Positions 1 to 8,843 of a DNA stretch of 64,000 nucleotides are shown here, piece after piece. Location: contig NZ_CP162102.1 of assembly GCF_042466665.1 (NCBI RefSeq), positions 2,418,001-2,482,000 on the forward strand. The letters run 5' to 3'. The notes under the pieces are model-generated. The model was not told where the DNA came from. It ran no database searches and saw only the letters and a program-made list of their open reading frames with translations. Position numbers and translations under genes: made by a program. Source of the stretch: Peterkaempfera podocarpi. GTDB lineage: Bacteria; Actinomycetota; Actinomycetes; Streptomycetales; Streptomycetaceae. Positions within the stretch are counted from its first letter, which is position 1. The number at the start of each line of letters is the position of its first letter.

Positions 1-198
1 CAGGGCGGCCTCCGCGGCCTTCGCGGCCAGGTCGGAGGTGGCCTCGTCAGGCGCCGCCCAGCGGCGGGTGAGGATCTCCGTCCTGCGCGCGATCCACTCC
101 TCGGACACGTGCGTGCGGGCGGCGATCTCTGCGTTGTCGATCTCTTCCTTGGGCAGGTAGGAGCCGGTGCCCAGGATTCCGACGGCGGACTGGTTCAT
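1..198 (-). CDS. 3-oxoacyl-ACP synthase III (KAS III/FabH-like), N-terminal fragment
   Basis: Only the first 66 codons lie in the window; the gene runs off the left edge. The translation carries the FabH N-terminal signature: GILGTGSYLPKEEIDN, then EEWIARRTEI and an ATSDLAAKAAEAAL helix. KAS III enzymes condense an acyl-CoA starter with malonyl-ACP, or act as acyltransferases in specialised metabolism; the catalytic Cys is outside the window. The ATG at 198 follows a GAAGGG ribosome site and starts 8 bp after the stop of ccr, so the two are probably co-transcribed. The family RTGI segment reads RTEI here. Family is confident; role (starter unit for a polyketide or fatty acid) is inferred from ccr. 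Confidence 0.85.
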   Translation of the reverse strand, partial: MNQSAVGILGTGSYLPKEEIDNAEIAARTHVSEEWIARRTEILTRRWAAPDEATSDLAAKAAEAAL

Positions 199-206
199 GG
201 TCGGGT

Positions 207-1535
207 TCACCCTTCGCCGGTCAGGAGCGGGGCCGCGCCCAGGGACGCGCGCAGTTCGGGATCGGTGACCCCCAGGCCGGTCTCGGGAGCGAGGGCAAGC
301 ACTCCGACCTTCCCGATGTGGCCGTTGGTCTGCACCAGCCGCGCCGCCTCGGCCACCTCGGCGAGGGGGTAGACCCGGGACAGGGCGGGCGCGATCCTGC
401 CGAGGCGGACGAGCCGGTTGAGCTCCGCCATCTCCTGCAGGTTGGCCACATGGCTGCCGATGATGCGCTTCAGGTTCATCCACAGGTAGCGGTTGTCGTA
501 CTGGTGCTGAAAGCCGGTGCTGGAGCCGCAGGTGACGACCACACCGCCGCGGCGCACCACGAAGACAGAGAGGCCGAACGTGGCCTGGCCGACGTAGTCG
601 AACACCACATGCGGGTCCTCGCCGACGGCTGCCCGGATCGCACGGCCGAGCCTTCTGCCCAGCTCCGCGGTGCGCTCGGGTGTCATCTCTTGGTGGCCGT
701 CCAGGCCGAGTTCGGCCCGGTCCAGGACCACCTCGCAGCCCAGCCTGCGCAGCCGCTGTGCCTTGTCGGGTGAGCTGACGACCCCGATCGGGATGCCGCC
801 GCCGTTCCTGACCAGCTGCACCGCGTAGGCGCCCAGGCCACCGGTCGCGCCCCAGATGAGCACGATGTCGCCCTGCTTGATGCGGGCGCCGTGCTCGCCG
901 ACCAGCATCCGGTACGCGGTGCCTCCGCACAACGGGATCGAGGCGGCTTCTTCCCAGGTCAGATGGGCCGGCTTGGGAAGAACCTGGCTGGCGCGGGCCA
1001 CCGTGTAGTGCGCCAGCGCGCCGAAGTTGGTCTCGAAGCCCCAGGCGCGCTGCTCGGTGCTCATCATGCCGTCCGCGTGGGTACCGGCCTCCTGGTCGTC
1101 CACATGGGCCGGGCTGACCACGACGTGGTCGCCCACGCGCCAGTGCCGCACGCCCGCTCCGGTGCGCACGATCACCCCGGCCGCATCCGAGCCGACCACG
1201 TGATAGTCGCGGTCGTGGCGGGCCGCGAAGCCGCCCTGCCGGCCGTAGCGGCGCAGGAACTCGAAGGTGGGGACCGGCTCGAACATGGCCGACCACACAG
1301 TGTTGTAGTTGATCGAGCTGGCCATGACGGCGATCAGCACTTCGTCCGGGGCCAGCTCCGGCAGCGGCACGGGCCCGACCTGCAGGGACTTGCGTACGTC
1401 CTTGTCGGCCGTGTCCCGGAACATCTCCACGTCCTCGACGCGCAGATGGGCTGCCTGGTAGACAGCGGGGAGCGGTTCCCGTGCCAGTCGCTCCGGCCCG
1501 GCCCCGTCGAGAACGGCCGCGCTCAAAGGGTCCAT
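207..1535 (-). CDS. ccr: Crotonyl-CoA carboxylase/reductase
   Basis: A 442-residue MDR-superfamily enzyme, the usual Ccr length. Ccr catalyses NADPH-dependent reductive carboxylation of crotonyl-CoA (or longer 2-enoyl-CoAs) to ethylmalonyl-type extender units in the cytoplasm. Ccr landmarks are visible: SSINYNTVWSA near residue 75 (the Asn of the CO2 pocket), WGFETNFGALAHY (Phe/Glu pair), the nucleotide-binding GATGGLGAYAVQ, and IIGSHVANLQEM (the His of the CO2 pocket). The ATG has an AGGAGG site 6 nt upstream. It precedes a KAS III gene by 8 bp, suggesting an operon supplying an unusual extender and starter to a polyketide or fatty-acid pathway mostly beyond the left edge. Confidence 0.95.
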   Translation of the reverse strand: MDPLSAAVLDGAGPERLAREPLPAVYQAAHLRVEDVEMFRDTADKDVRKSLQVGPVPLPELAPDEVLIAVMASSINYNTVWSAMFEPVPTFEFLRRYGRQGGFAARHDRDYHVVGSDAAGVIVRTGAGVRHWRVGDHVVVSPAHVDDQEAGTHADGMMSTEQRAWGFETNFGALAHYTVARASQVLPKPAHLTWEEAASIPLCGGTAYRMLVGEHGARIKQGDIVLIWGATGGLGAYAVQLVRNGGGIPIGVVSSPDKAQRLRRLGCEVVLDRAELGLDGHQEMTPERTAELGRRLGRAIRAAVGEDPHVVFDYVGQATFGLSVFVVRRGGVVVTCGSSTGFQHQYDNRYLWMNLKRIIGSHVANLQEMAELNRLVRLGRIAPALSRVYPLAEVAEAARLVQTNGHIGKVGVLALAPETGLGVTDPELRASLGAAPLLTGEG

Positions 1536-1949
1536 GGATGCCTCCTGGTCTGGGTCAGATGCGCGGAGGGCGGTCCGTGTGCGATCCCGCCCCGTGGGTG
1601 CCGGAGCCGACGCGATACCTCCGAAGCGACTCGGCGTGAGCGGGAGTCCGGGTCAGGTGGGGGCCGGGCCGTGCGGTGCCGTCGCGCCGTGGCACTCCCC
1701 CTGCCGGGCCGGCAGTTCGGCCACCGGCTCTGCCCCGCCCTGGCTCTCTGTCGTCAACCGCTTCTCCTTCCTCCCTCCGGCGCACACCGCTGCCGCGCAC
1801 CAGTTGGCACCTGGATTCTTTTCCGTGGCTTTGCGGTCGGTTGATTCTTGGATGCTTCTCGGCGACTCGGCGACCCGGCGACCCGGCGACCCGGCAGCAC
1901 CGGCCGCCGAGGACGCGCAGCCGGGGACCGGGCGACGGCAGCCAGGGGC
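1536..1949. other. Intergenic region (414 bp) with short tandem repeat
   Basis: No convincing gene. It lies upstream of ccr and downstream of the cupin gene, both on the minus strand. It holds four tandem copies of an 8-mer (GCGACTCG once, then GCGACCCG three times) at 1862-1893, and a relatively AT-rich stretch around 1805-1860 that could contain the ccr promoter. I could not assign a -10/-35 pair. Confidence 0.5.
1862..1893. repeat. 8-bp tandem repeat, four copies
   Basis: Four head-to-tail copies of GCGACCCG, the first with one substitution (GCGACTCG). It is too short and too GC-simple to suggest a function and may be replication slippage. Confidence 0.7.
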
Positions 1950-2330
1950 TCATATCCGGCCGGGTGGTGCGGACGTCCGGTAGCCGGGAAGCGACGGCCA
2001 TCGGACCGTCAGCACGAGCGAGTCCTCCTGCGCGTACCAGGAGTGGTCGACTCCCCGGCCCCACACGACATAGTCGCCCTGCTGGTCCAGAACCACGCTG
2101 CGGCCCGGCAGTTCGACGCGGAAGCACCCGCTGACGAGCAGCAGGAGGGTGGTGCGTTCCTCGCCGGTCACCCACTGCGCTCGCTCGTCACCACGTGGAT
2201 GGACGCCCCATTTGATCTCCACGTCCTCGCTGTGGCGGGGATCGCCGACCGCCTCGAAATGGCCCAGGAGCCATCCCCGGTGCCGTGCCGCGTCCTTGCC
2301 CGCATTGCCCACGTACACGCTGTCATCCAT
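1950..2330 (-). CDS. Small cupin-like protein
   Basis: A 126-residue protein starting at the ATG at 2330, which has a GGGGA site; a longer reading to 2477 has no support. Segments such as KWGVHPRGDERAQWV, TTLLLLVSGCFRVEL, GDYVVWGRGVDHSWYA and LVLTVRWPS look like a single cupin beta-barrel, although the canonical metal His/Glu set is not complete. Many such proteins are small sugar or signal binding sensors. It is divergent from the P450 gene, sharing a 176-bp control region. Specific function unknown. Confidence 0.7.
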   Translation of the reverse strand: MDDSVYVGNAGKDAARHRGWLLGHFEAVGDPRHSEDVEIKWGVHPRGDERAQWVTGEERTTLLLLVSGCFRVELPGRSVVLDQQGDYVVWGRGVDHSWYAQEDSLVLTVRWPSLPGYRTSAPPGRI

Positions 2331-2506
2331 GCGTCCCCACGCTAGTGCCGCCCCCGCCGTCAGGGCTTGGCCGGTCGGGGCGGGCCGGCTGCCCTGGCGA
2401 GCGGACGGCGCCAAGCGCCCGGAAACCGGCTGCAAACCGGCGGGCAGCCCGAACTGCGCACCATGTGCCCGGCACACGACCGCGCCATGAGCCTGGAGGA
2501 GTGTCC

Positions 2507-3745
2507 ATGCTGATCAGCGACCCGGTGCCCGACTCGGGGTCTCCGGCACACGTACTCGCCCGTCTGATGTCGCCGGAGGGGCTGGCCGATCCCTACCCGC
2601 ACTATCATGCGCTCCGCTCACTGGCTCCGGTCCACAAGGCAGGCAACGTCTATTTCCTGTCCGGGTACGCCGAGTGCCAGCAGGTGCTCAACGACCCCCG
2701 GTTCCGGGTGCAGGATCCGGATTGGTACGACGCCGGTCTCCCTGGCTGGCGGGAGAGCACAGCGACCCGGCTGATGTACCAGTCGGTGCAGAGCCGCAAT
2801 GACCACGACCACAGCCGGCTGCGGCGCACACTCGGTGGCGCCTTCTCGCCCCGCCGGATGGCTGCGTACCGGATGCTGATCGGGCAGGTCGTCTCCGTCC
2901 TGCTCGACCGGATGGCCGACGCCGGGGCCGACGGCGGATCGGTCGACCTGATGGAGCATCTGGCCTACCCGCTGCCCACCGCGGTGATCGGGGGGATGCT
3001 GGGTGTCCCGGAGGCCGACCGCGAGCACTTCCGGAATCTGGGCGTCGACTTCTTCACGGTGATGGACATGTTCACCGACCAGGATGTCCGGGAGCGCCAG
3101 GCTGCCGCGGCGCAGGCCATGCTGGAGTACTGGACGGGCATGGTGGAACAGCGGCGCCGGGCGCCGCGCGAGGACCTCACCACGGAGCTCACCCGGGCAT
3201 GCGACACCGGTCTGCTGTCCGAGGACGAGCTGCTGGGCATGGTGGTCTTCCTGTTCGCGGCGGGGTACGGGACGACCGCCGCGCTGCTGGGGAACGCCAC
3301 GGAGCAGCTGCTGACGCATCCGGACGAGGCCGTGCGGCTTCGTGAGGACCCGTCCCGGATCGATGCGGTGGTGGAGGAGTCGCTGCGGCACGATCCCCCG
3401 TCCCAGCTCGCCCCGCGGCTGACCGGGGAGGACTGCACGGTGGGTGGGGTGGACATCCCCGCCGGTCAGCTGCTGGTGTCCCTGCTGGGAGCCGCCAATC
3501 GGGATCCGGCCCAGTATCCGGATCCGGACCGGTTTCTGCCCTCGCGTGTCCCGGGCCGGGTGCTCAGCTTCGGGGGCGGGGTGCACTTCTGTATCGGGGC
3601 GGCACTGTCGCGTATGGAGGCCGCCGTTGCCCTTCCGCAGCTTTTCGGCCGCTTCCCCCGGCTGGCGATGGGCGGGACACCCGCGCGGCGGCCCGCGCTG
3701 CGGATGCGGTTGCACACCGGCTTTCCGGTGAACCTGCACGGGTGA
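2507..3745 (+). CDS. Cytochrome P450
   Basis: A 412-residue soluble bacterial P450. The start is the ATG at 2507 with a CTGGAGGAG site; the reading frame extends upstream but without P450 character. Haem-binding loop FGGGVHFCIGAAL is near residue 350, the EESLR (ExxR) motif is in the K helix, and the substrate-side DPAQYPDPDRF is present. The I-helix reads FAAGYGTTA, so the usual acid before the Thr (AGHETT) is replaced by Gly. No ferredoxin or reductase is adjacent, so redox partners must come from elsewhere. Probably a tailoring oxidase of the local pathway. Confidence 0.95.
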   Translation: MLISDPVPDSGSPAHVLARLMSPEGLADPYPHYHALRSLAPVHKAGNVYFLSGYAECQQVLNDPRFRVQDPDWYDAGLPGWRESTATRLMYQSVQSRNDHDHSRLRRTLGGAFSPRRMAAYRMLIGQVVSVLLDRMADAGADGGSVDLMEHLAYPLPTAVIGGMLGVPEADREHFRNLGVDFFTVMDMFTDQDVRERQAAAAQAMLEYWTGMVEQRRRAPREDLTTELTRACDTGLLSEDELLGMVVFLFAAGYGTTAALLGNATEQLLTHPDEAVRLREDPSRIDAVVEESLRHDPPSQLAPRLTGEDCTVGGVDIPAGQLLVSLLGAANRDPAQYPDPDRFLPSRVPGRVLSFGGGVHFCIGAALSRMEAAVALPQLFGRFPRLAMGGTPARRPALRMRLHTGFPVNLHG

Positions 3746-3795
3746 GGTCGCCCTGGGCGGCGACCCGCACCGCTTCCGGCAGGTCCAGGACTGGT

Positions 3796-3833
3796 ACGTG
3801 GTGGGCGGCGAAGGGGCCGGCCGCCCACCACGT
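3796..3833. terminator. Bidirectional stem-loop terminator
   Basis: A 14-bp perfect stem (3796-3809 with 3820-3833, arms ACGTGGTGGGCGGC and its complement) and a 10-nt loop sit between the convergent P450 and 74-residue peptide genes. There is no U-tract, which is common in Streptomyces. Confidence 0.75.
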
Positions 3834-3836
3834 GGT

Positions 3837-4061
3837 TCAGAAGAGGAGCCCGCCGATGGTCATGGGCGTCACATCCATGCCGTGTGCCTCCACCTCCGGG
3901 TGAACGTCACCGATCCGCTCCTTGATGTCGAGCAGGACGGTCAGTTCTCCCTCGTTGAGGGCCGCGAGCAGCTCCAGCTGCTCCTCGGTGAACGCCCCCA
4001 GGTTGAAGCCCGCGTCGTGCAGCCTCTCCAGCGGGCCGGAATCGTCGTTGGGCTCGCTCAT
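3837..4061 (-). CDS. Small peptide ending GGLLF, possible aroma-sacti-type cluster protein
   Basis: A 74-residue acidic protein with no signal peptide, GGGAGG ribosome site, 16 bp downstream of the sedolisin stop. The sequence has LHDAGFNLGAFTEEQLELL, then a helix ending DIKERIGDVHPEVEAHG, and terminates MTIGGLLF. From memory this resembles short actinobacterial proteins annotated as having an aroma-sacti cluster domain (an AGF...TEEQ helix, PEVEAH, then a Gly-rich aromatic end), which are found beside RiPP-type and other clusters. I could not verify that assignment. It has no Cys, so it cannot be a sactipeptide core itself. It could be a precursor or an accessory peptide. Confidence 0.7.
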   Translation of the reverse strand: MSEPNDDSGPLERLHDAGFNLGAFTEEQLELLAALNEGELTVLLDIKERIGDVHPEVEAHGMDVTPMTIGGLLF

Positions 4062-4077
4062 CGCAGCCTCCCGCGGG

Positions 4078-6048
4078 TCAGTGGACCTGGTTGAAGTAGC
4101 TTTCGGTGGGGGTTCCGAGGCCGGTCACGTCGTCGTAGCCGGTGGTCACGGACAGCCCCGCGTCCTGTGCGCGCCCGAAGGTGGCGAGCACATTGCTGGT
4201 GCTGATCGTGCCGGTCGGGCTGATGCTCGTCACCGTGTGGACGGCGGCCGGTGGCGTGGGCGCCGCGGACGGTGTGCCGGTCACGTCCCGGAAGGCTCCC
4301 GCCGCAGCGGCCTGGTAGATCACCGGGTTGGCGAATCCGAGGGGACTGCCTGCCCGCTGCTGGGCGAGGGCCTGGATGCCGGCGAAGAGCGGCGCGGCCA
4401 GGCTGCTGCCCCCGGACGCGTACTGGGCGAAGACGCTTCCGCCGGGAACGGTGAAGGTCTGGCCGACCAGCATCCCGGTGACGGGGTCGGCGTCCATCGC
4501 GACATCGGGGACCATCCGGCGCGCGGCGCCGCCCGAACTGCTTGAGGGGGTCGTCGGGATGGCGCTCCGCTGGTAGGGAGGCCGGGTGAAGAGGCTGCTC
4601 GGTCCGCCGCCGGAGCCGTTCGAGAAGGTGCCCGGTGCGTCGACCCAGGTGGTGCCGTCGGCGGACAGCTGGGCATAGTCCGTCTCCCAGCCGGTCTCCC
4701 ACCCGTACTGGCCGTCTGCGCCGACCGCGAGGGTGGTTCCCCCCACCGCGGTGACCCAGGGGTCGGAGGCCGGGTACTCCGTGGCGGTCTGCAGGGGGCC
4801 CGTGCCGTCCGCCGACGCCGCCTGGGAGCCGGTGTCACCGGAAGCGAAGAGGAATCCGATGCCCTCCACCGCGCCCTGCATGAAGTCCTGCTCGAAGGCC
4901 TTGGTGATGGCACTCGGTACGCCGGTGTCCGCACCGAGCACCCAGGAGTTGGAGACGATGTCGGCCAGGTGGCCGTCGACGATGCGCGACACGGCGTCCA
5001 CGAAGCTGTCGTCCTCGGTGTCCGGAGCAGCGACGTAGACGACGTCCGCGCCGGGCGCCATCGCGTGGACAGCCTCGACGTCGAGCGCCTCCTCCATGCC
5101 CCATGAGGACGGCTGGGCGGGTAGTCCGTCCGGCACCACCTGGGTGAGCTGGCCGTCGGCCCATGCCTGTTCGCCGTGCAGGGAGGCATAGGTCGCAGCG
5201 TCGGCGGCGATGGTGGCGGAGGCGTAGGCGCCGACCACCGCGACACGGGTGCCGGCTCCGGTCAGGCCCGTGGGGGTGACGCCGTAGCCACTGCGCAGCT
5301 GGCTGGGCAGATAGCCGCAGGACTGCCACGGCTGGACCGCCCCGTAGGCGGTGGGGAGCGTCGTCGCAGGGTTCGCCCCGAAGGAGGACGAGCAGGTGGC
5401 CGACGCTGCCGCGGTCACGGGCACGGGGCGGGCGGAGGCCGGTCGGACGGCGGAGGTCGGTGTGCTGAGGCCGGATATGGACAGCACGTCGCCGGCGACG
5501 GTCTGCGGCACGCTCAGCCGGCCGGCCGGGGCCCGCAGGCTCGTGCCGTTCAGACGGAAGAGGTGCATGCGCGCGCCCACCGCACGTTCCACGGACGCCT
5601 GGTCGCCCGAGGCCGCGACATAGTGCGAGTCCGTGCTGGTCACGGTGAGTCCGGAGGCACGCAGCCAGGAGACGACGGCAGCGGTCTGCCGTGCGGTCGG
5701 ACCGTAGGAGGCGGTGTACTGGGCAGGAGTCAGGAAGTGCCGGTAGTGCGGGTTGCCGGGGGTCGACACCTGCCGTGCGAGCTGCCGCAGCCCTGCCGGG
5801 TTGCGACCGTTCAGATACACCCGGACGCTGAGTGCTCCGGCGGGTGACGCAGCTCCTTCGTCGGTCGCGCCGGCGGGGACGAGCTCGCTGTCCGACGTGA
5901 TCGGTACGCGGCCGCCCGCCGCGACGGGTGAGGCCTGCGCAACCGGTGCGAATCCGAGTGCGCACACTGCAGCGGCCACGGTCGCCGCGGTGGTCACCAG
6001 CGGTCTTCGGGTTCCGATGGGTCTGTTCAGGTCGCGGATCTGTGCCAT
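4078..6048 (-). CDS. Secreted sedolisin (S53 family pro-kumamolisin-type serine protease)
   Basis: A 656-residue preproprotein. The ATG at 6048 has a GAAGGAG site. Residues about 15-45 form a Sec signal (RRPLVTTAATVAAAVCALGFAPVAQA). A pro-kumamolisin activation domain follows (NPHYRHFLTPAQYTASYGP), then the catalytic domain from about residue 250. The S53 acid pair lies in WGMEEALDVE (about residue 320), the oxyanion-Asp region in IVSNSWVLGADTG, the catalytic Ser in YASGGSSLAAPLFAG (about 548), and the Ca-binding end in DDVTGLGTP. These enzymes are acid-tolerant extracellular endopeptidases. It leads a two-gene operon with the small GGLLF peptide. Confidence 0.95.
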   Translation of the reverse strand: MAQIRDLNRPIGTRRPLVTTAATVAAAVCALGFAPVAQASPVAAGGRVPITSDSELVPAGATDEGAASPAGALSVRVYLNGRNPAGLRQLARQVSTPGNPHYRHFLTPAQYTASYGPTARQTAAVVSWLRASGLTVTSTDSHYVAASGDQASVERAVGARMHLFRLNGTSLRAPAGRLSVPQTVAGDVLSISGLSTPTSAVRPASARPVPVTAAASATCSSSFGANPATTLPTAYGAVQPWQSCGYLPSQLRSGYGVTPTGLTGAGTRVAVVGAYASATIAADAATYASLHGEQAWADGQLTQVVPDGLPAQPSSWGMEEALDVEAVHAMAPGADVVYVAAPDTEDDSFVDAVSRIVDGHLADIVSNSWVLGADTGVPSAITKAFEQDFMQGAVEGIGFLFASGDTGSQAASADGTGPLQTATEYPASDPWVTAVGGTTLAVGADGQYGWETGWETDYAQLSADGTTWVDAPGTFSNGSGGGPSSLFTRPPYQRSAIPTTPSSSSGGAARRMVPDVAMDADPVTGMLVGQTFTVPGGSVFAQYASGGSSLAAPLFAGIQALAQQRAGSPLGFANPVIYQAAAAGAFRDVTGTPSAAPTPPAAVHTVTSISPTGTISTSNVLATFGRAQDAGLSVTTGYDDVTGLGTPTESYFNQVH

Positions 6049-6199
6049 GGGACGTGTCTCCTTCGAGGTACAGCGGGAGGGCGGGAGGTACAGCGGGAGG
6101 GCCGGGGGAAGGGGGGTTGGCCACCACCCGGCCGCACTGAGATTCGCCGGCGTCGACTGGAACCGGACTGCCGTGCGGTAACTGGCTGGTATGAGACGG

Positions 6200-7561
6200 T
6201 CAGTCGAGAACCAGCCGTCCCACCGGGCCGTCCTCCGTCTCGCAGATCTCCACCGTTGTGCCATAGCCGGAGGAGAGTTCGGCCAGCTCCTTGAGGATGC
6301 GGTGCCCATCCGCGGGCAGCGCCCGCCCGGGCCGGCCCCTACGGTGGGTGGGAAGCCCGAAACCCAAGGTCACGGGGTGCAGCTCGACCAGGGCGGGGCG
6401 GTGCCGGCCGTCCTCGCGCTCGGGTGCGGCCGTGGTGACGACCGGAACGACGGTCTCCCAGTACTCCCGGTGCGCCGCGAAGCCCCGGGTGTCGGCGAGG
6501 CTGCGCGCATTGAAGAAGCTGAACGGGGTGAGCGGTCTGCTCGACGGCACCTTGGCGTAGTCCTCGGCAGGCAGACGCTCGGTCAGCTCGATCTGGCTGA
6601 CGAGGTTGCCCAGGCTGTAGAAGATCGGCCGCCCCCGGTGCACCTCGATACCGCGCAGCCGGTGCGGGCCGTGTCCCACGACGATGTCCGCGCCTGCGTC
6701 GATCGCTGCCCGGGCGAAACCGCGAAGGAACTCGGCCGGCGCCAGCGGGCCGCTGCCGGACTCGTGCGAGTGCACGCTGACGACGGTCAGGTCGGACCGG
6801 TGGCGTGCCTCACGGACCCACGGGAGGATCGCAGCCAGGTCCTGCTCCTCGACGGAGGTCTCCTGTCCGGGACTTGAACCGGCGCGGAAGAAGCCGCCGA
6901 GGAAGGGGAAGGGATCGGCGTCCTCGTCCCATGGATCGCTGCCGATCATGGCCACGATCCCGGCGCGTCCGGCGGCCAGTCCGGTCTCCCGGTCGATCGT
7001 CCGCAAGGTGGCGAGCTGCTCCGCGGTCACCTCCAGGACCTGGCGGTGCCGAAGCGGACTGATACCGGGCCGGCCGGGCAGTTGCAGGCCTGCCGGTGCG
7101 GCCTCCTGCCCCTGGGCGAAGCTGGCGGTGCAGGCGATGAGCGCGGCGCTTCCGGCGGGGCGGTCGACATAGACCGGCATCCGGGCGCTGGTGAGGTCCG
7201 GTCCTGCACCGGCCGCTGCGATGCCCCGCGCGGCCAGTTCGCGCAGCTGCGCCAGCAGTCCCTGGCTGCCCATGTCCAGAGCGTGGTTGTTGGCGCAACT
7301 GACCATGCTGATGCCCGCGTCGCGCAGGTCGTCGAGGATGTGCGTGCCGGCGCCGAGGGTGCTGCCCCAGGGGTCGCGGACCGGGTGGCCCTGCCAGCCG
7401 GCCGCCGCCACCTCGAGGTTGACGAAGGCGAAATCGGCGGAGGCCAGCAAGGTGCGCAGGGACTGCGCACCGGTGGTGTCGCTCAGCACCGCGCCGCGCG
7501 TCGCCATCCAGTCCCCGCCCAGCGCGATGCGCAACGGCCTTCCTGTGCTGCTCTGCTCCAC
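6200..7561 (-). CDS. CapA-family (poly-gamma-glutamate synthesis type) metallophosphoesterase
   Basis: A 453-residue protein beginning at a GTG at 7561 with a GGGGAGGGG site. CapA signatures are clear: RIALGGDWM, FVNLEVA, SCANNHALDMG, VVSVHSHESGSG, VGHGPHRLRGIEVHRG and IFYSLGNLV. The CapA fold is calcineurin-like and holds two metals through these Asp/Asn/His residues. Family members act in poly-gamma-glutamate synthesis, and some are used as hydrolases or in peptide-bond chemistry in natural-product clusters. No signal peptide or capB/capC partner is present, so a cytoplasmic tailoring role is more likely than capsule formation. Divergent from the dioxygenase gene. Confidence 0.88.
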   Translation of the reverse strand: MEQSSTGRPLRIALGGDWMATRGAVLSDTTGAQSLRTLLASADFAFVNLEVAAAGWQGHPVRDPWGSTLGAGTHILDDLRDAGISMVSCANNHALDMGSQGLLAQLRELAARGIAAAGAGPDLTSARMPVYVDRPAGSAALIACTASFAQGQEAAPAGLQLPGRPGISPLRHRQVLEVTAEQLATLRTIDRETGLAAGRAGIVAMIGSDPWDEDADPFPFLGGFFRAGSSPGQETSVEEQDLAAILPWVREARHRSDLTVVSVHSHESGSGPLAPAEFLRGFARAAIDAGADIVVGHGPHRLRGIEVHRGRPIFYSLGNLVSQIELTERLPAEDYAKVPSSRPLTPFSFFNARSLADTRGFAAHREYWETVVPVVTTAAPEREDGRHRPALVELHPVTLGFGLPTHRRGRPGRALPADGHRILKELAELSSGYGTTVEICETEDGPVGRLVLD

Positions 7562-7762
7562 GATCCCGTCCCCTCCCCTGGGCCGCGTGTGCGATGGTTC
7601 GAGCCAGATGTTCGAGCGACCGGGTTGCGTGGCGATTTGAGCGCGGTTGTCGAGGTGTTTCCTCGCAGCCAACCGCGGAGCAGGTTGGGGCAAGGCGCAG
7701 CCATACCGTCCGGTCCCAGGGTGACGCAGTGCTCCAGTCCTACGCCTGTGAGGAGAGCCCGG

Positions 7763-8740
7763 ATGACCACGTCGCCCTCGGTCGCCATCGACTCCGATCT
7801 GCCGTTCCCCTGGCATCTGGCCGGATCCGAGGCCGCACTCGCCCCCGCAGAGCGTCCGGGGCGGGCCATCCGCGGCGGGCCCCGGCGGCTGCGCCGGCTC
7901 GCCGACACCCAGGACGACCGTCCCTATGAACGCTTCGGGGTGAGCCCGCTCGGACCGCTGATCGGAGCGGAGATCAGCGGCGTCGACCTGGGTACTCCCC
8001 CGGACCCGGAGCTGAGGGACGAGCTGAACCGGGCGTTGCTGGAGTGGAAGGTGCTGTTCTTCCGGGGCCAGCAGATCACCGGGGGCCAGCAGATCGCGTT
8101 CGCCCGGGCATGGGGCGAGTTGGAGCAGCAGCGTCTGACGTCCGGTGTTTCCGGTCCCGAGGTGGCGCGCTACGTCAAGGACGCCGAGAACGCCGGGTTC
8201 GAGAACGCCTGGCACGCGGACATGACCGGACGGCCCAGGCCCGCGATGGGCTTTGTCCTGCGGCTGTTGGAGGGGCCGGAGGCAGGCGGCGACACACTGT
8301 TCACCGATGCCGCCGCCGCGTACGACAACCTCCCCGAGCCGGTGCGGGTGGAGCTGGAGGGTCTGCAGGCGGTGCACGACCTGACCTCGACGATGGGGCG
8401 CTTCGTCCCCGCGGAGCAGGTCTCCCGGATACGGGCGAAATTCCCGCCGGTGACGCACCCCGTGGTGCGCACCCATCCGGAGACCGGGCGGAAGACCCTG
8501 TTCGTCAACTCGGTCTTCACCTCACACGTCGTCGGCATGGAACCGGAGCAGGGCGAGCAACTGCTGCAGTACCTGTTCCGGCAACTGCAGGCTCCCGAAT
8601 ACCAGGTCAGGTTCCGCTGGACGCCGGGCGCTGTGGCCTTTTGGGACAATCGGGCGGTACAGCACTACGCAGTCTCCGACTACTTCCCTGTGAGACGGGT
8701 CACCGAGCGGGTAGCCATCGTGGGAGACATGCCGTACTGA
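7763..8740 (+). CDS. TauD/TfdA-family Fe(II)/2-oxoglutarate-dependent dioxygenase
   Basis: A 325-residue protein; the ATG at 7763 is preceded by GAGGAGAG. The TauD fold is indicated by GPLIGAEISGVDLG, LLEWKVLFFRGQ, the iron-binding HxD in NAWHADMTGRP (about residue 150), and the distal iron His and 2-oxoglutarate Arg region RAVQHYAVSDYFPVRRVTERVAI near the C-terminus. It hydroxylates or oxidises a small organic substrate in the cytoplasm; the substrate cannot be read from sequence. The divergent 201-bp gap to the CapA gene presumably holds both promoters. Confidence 0.93.
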   Translation: MTTSPSVAIDSDLPFPWHLAGSEAALAPAERPGRAIRGGPRRLRRLADTQDDRPYERFGVSPLGPLIGAEISGVDLGTPPDPELRDELNRALLEWKVLFFRGQQITGGQQIAFARAWGELEQQRLTSGVSGPEVARYVKDAENAGFENAWHADMTGRPRPAMGFVLRLLEGPEAGGDTLFTDAAAAYDNLPEPVRVELEGLQAVHDLTSTMGRFVPAEQVSRIRAKFPPVTHPVVRTHPETGRKTLFVNSVFTSHVVGMEPEQGEQLLQYLFRQLQAPEYQVRFRWTPGAVAFWDNRAVQHYAVSDYFPVRRVTERVAIVGDMPY

Positions 8741-8843
8741 CGGTCAGGAGCACAGCACCTAGCGGCAGCAAAGCGTGCGACAGCCGGTAGACAGGCCCGT
8801 CGCGCGACAGTGGATCCCGACAGAGCATCATGAACGGAGAACC

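Noticed and set aside
1862..1893. Tandem 8-bp repeat considered as CRISPR or iteron
   Set aside because: No spacers, very short unit and GC-simple sequence; more likely slippage.
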